From positions 1 to 6,547 of the forward strand of contig JAAZNS010000191.1 in NCBI GenBank assembly GCA_012798185.1: a DNA stretch of 6,547 nucleotides, read 5' to 3'. The stretch comes from Chloroflexota bacterium (GTDB taxonomy: Bacteria; Chloroflexota; Anaerolineae; Anaerolineales; UBA4823). How positions within the stretch are numbered: position 1 is the first letter of the stretch; every line of letters starts with the position of its first letter. The notes below the pieces were generated by a model. That model was not told the DNA's origin. It did no database searches and worked only from the letters and a program-made list of their open reading frames with translations. Below, piece by piece: positions 6,121-6,547 of this stretch. The position numbers and the translations under genes are program-made.

Positions 6121-6547
6121 ATGACAGATATCTTGTTGTTTAATGTAAATATTGTAACACCCACTGAGTTAATTGCGCACGGTGCAGTCGGTATTTCACA
6201 AGGGATGATCAATTATGTGGGTTCAATAGAGAACGCCCCAGATAACTACGCAAAAAAAATCAACTTGTTTGGAAAATATCTTGCCCCAGGGTTGATCGAC
6301 ATGCATGTTCATGGAGGCAACGGTATATCCTTTGAACAACCCTCCAACCTCGAACAAGATTTGCAAACCTATTCAAACTGGGTAGTAAGCACAGGGGTAA
6401 CGCATTATTTATGCTCAATCGCTGCGCCGGATGCCCAAGCATTGGTGGAATCCATTAAACGTTATGTGAATATTTTCGAGAAAGGCATCAAAGGCGCACA
6501 GCCTATAGGCTTGCACCTTGAAGGACCCTTTCTAAATAAAGAAAAAA
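6121..6547 (+). CDS. nagA: N-acetylglucosamine/galactosamine-6-phosphate deacetylase, N-terminal part (cut by window edge)
   Basis: The first 142 codons of a protein that is normally about 380 residues; the frame stays open to the window end. The enzyme removes acetate from N-acetylhexosamine-6-phosphate in the cytosol, after PTS uptake. It belongs to the amidohydrolase superfamily: an N-terminal beta-sandwich strand region (1-55), then APGLIDMHVHGGNG at 56-68 and on, with the metal-binding HxH pair His62 and His64, and GLHLEGPFLN at 130-139, where Glu134 is the conserved metal ligand (Glu131 in E. coli NagA). AGGAG at 6106-6110 stands 10 bases before the ATG. The gene is divergent from the AgaS-like gene, which would use its product. 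Whether it prefers the gluco (NagA) or galacto (AgaA) substrate cannot be told from this part. Confidence 0.92.
   Translation, partial: MTDILLFNVNIVTPTELIAHGAVGISQGMINYVGSIENAPDNYAKKINLFGKYLAPGLIDMHVHGGNGISFEQPSNLEQDLQTYSNWVVSTGVTHYLCSIAAPDAQALVESIKRYVNIFEKGIKGAQPIGLHLEGPFLNKEK

Noticed and set aside
6260..6442. 60-residue - strand frame near the right end.
   Set aside because: It is antisense to the nagA-like coding region, whose metal-binding motifs are clear on the + strand.

Overview
The window is a dense bacterial gene cluster for uptake and breakdown of a phosphorylated sugar, very probably an amino sugar. It holds two mannose-family PTS phosphocarrier subunits (IIA and IIB), two related SIS-domain sugar-phosphate proteins (one cut by the left edge), an AgaS/GlmS-type isomerase-deaminase, and the first part of an N-acetylhexosamine-6-phosphate deacetylase (NagA type, cut by the right edge). 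Mixed in are a ceramidase-fold amidohydrolase, a HAD phosphatase and two uncharacterised small membrane proteins. Base composition looks moderate (judged by eye at mid-40s % GC). No ribosomal, tRNA or other taxonomic marker is present. Chloroflexota (Anaerolineae) is my best guess from the gene mix, but it is only a guess; Firmicutes or another anaerobic lineage remain possible.

Layout. Positions 1-4375 are all on the + strand: 3' end of a SIS gene, PTS IIA (193-597), PTS IIB (635-1135), a 95-base gap with a possible promoter and a 10-base palindrome, a second SIS gene (1231-1968), a ceramidase-like enzyme (1975-3267), a membrane protein overlapping it by 8 bases (3260-3706) and a HAD phosphatase (3716-4375). 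A hairpin plus T-run at about 4363-4403 ends this run. Next come two - strand genes, the AgaS-like gene (6069 down to 5005) followed by a four-helix membrane protein (4976 down to 4392). The nagA-like gene starts at 6121 on the + strand, divergent from the AgaS-like gene across a 51-base spacer.

How the genes may work together (inference). A mannose-family PTS would import and 6-phosphorylate an N-acetylated hexosamine. NagA would remove the acetyl group, and the AgaS-like protein would deaminate and isomerise the hexosamine-6-phosphate to a ketose-6-phosphate for lower catabolism. This resembles the logic of the enterobacterial aga (N-acetylgalactosamine) locus. The SIS pair, the cytosolic ceramidase-fold protein and the HAD phosphatase are not part of the textbook pathway and suggest an extra branch or an unusual substrate. 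The membrane PTS subunits IIC and IID, any regulator, and downstream kinase or aldolase genes are not in the window. There is no stretch over 300 bases without a gene, and I see no RNA gene, mobile element or CRISPR array.
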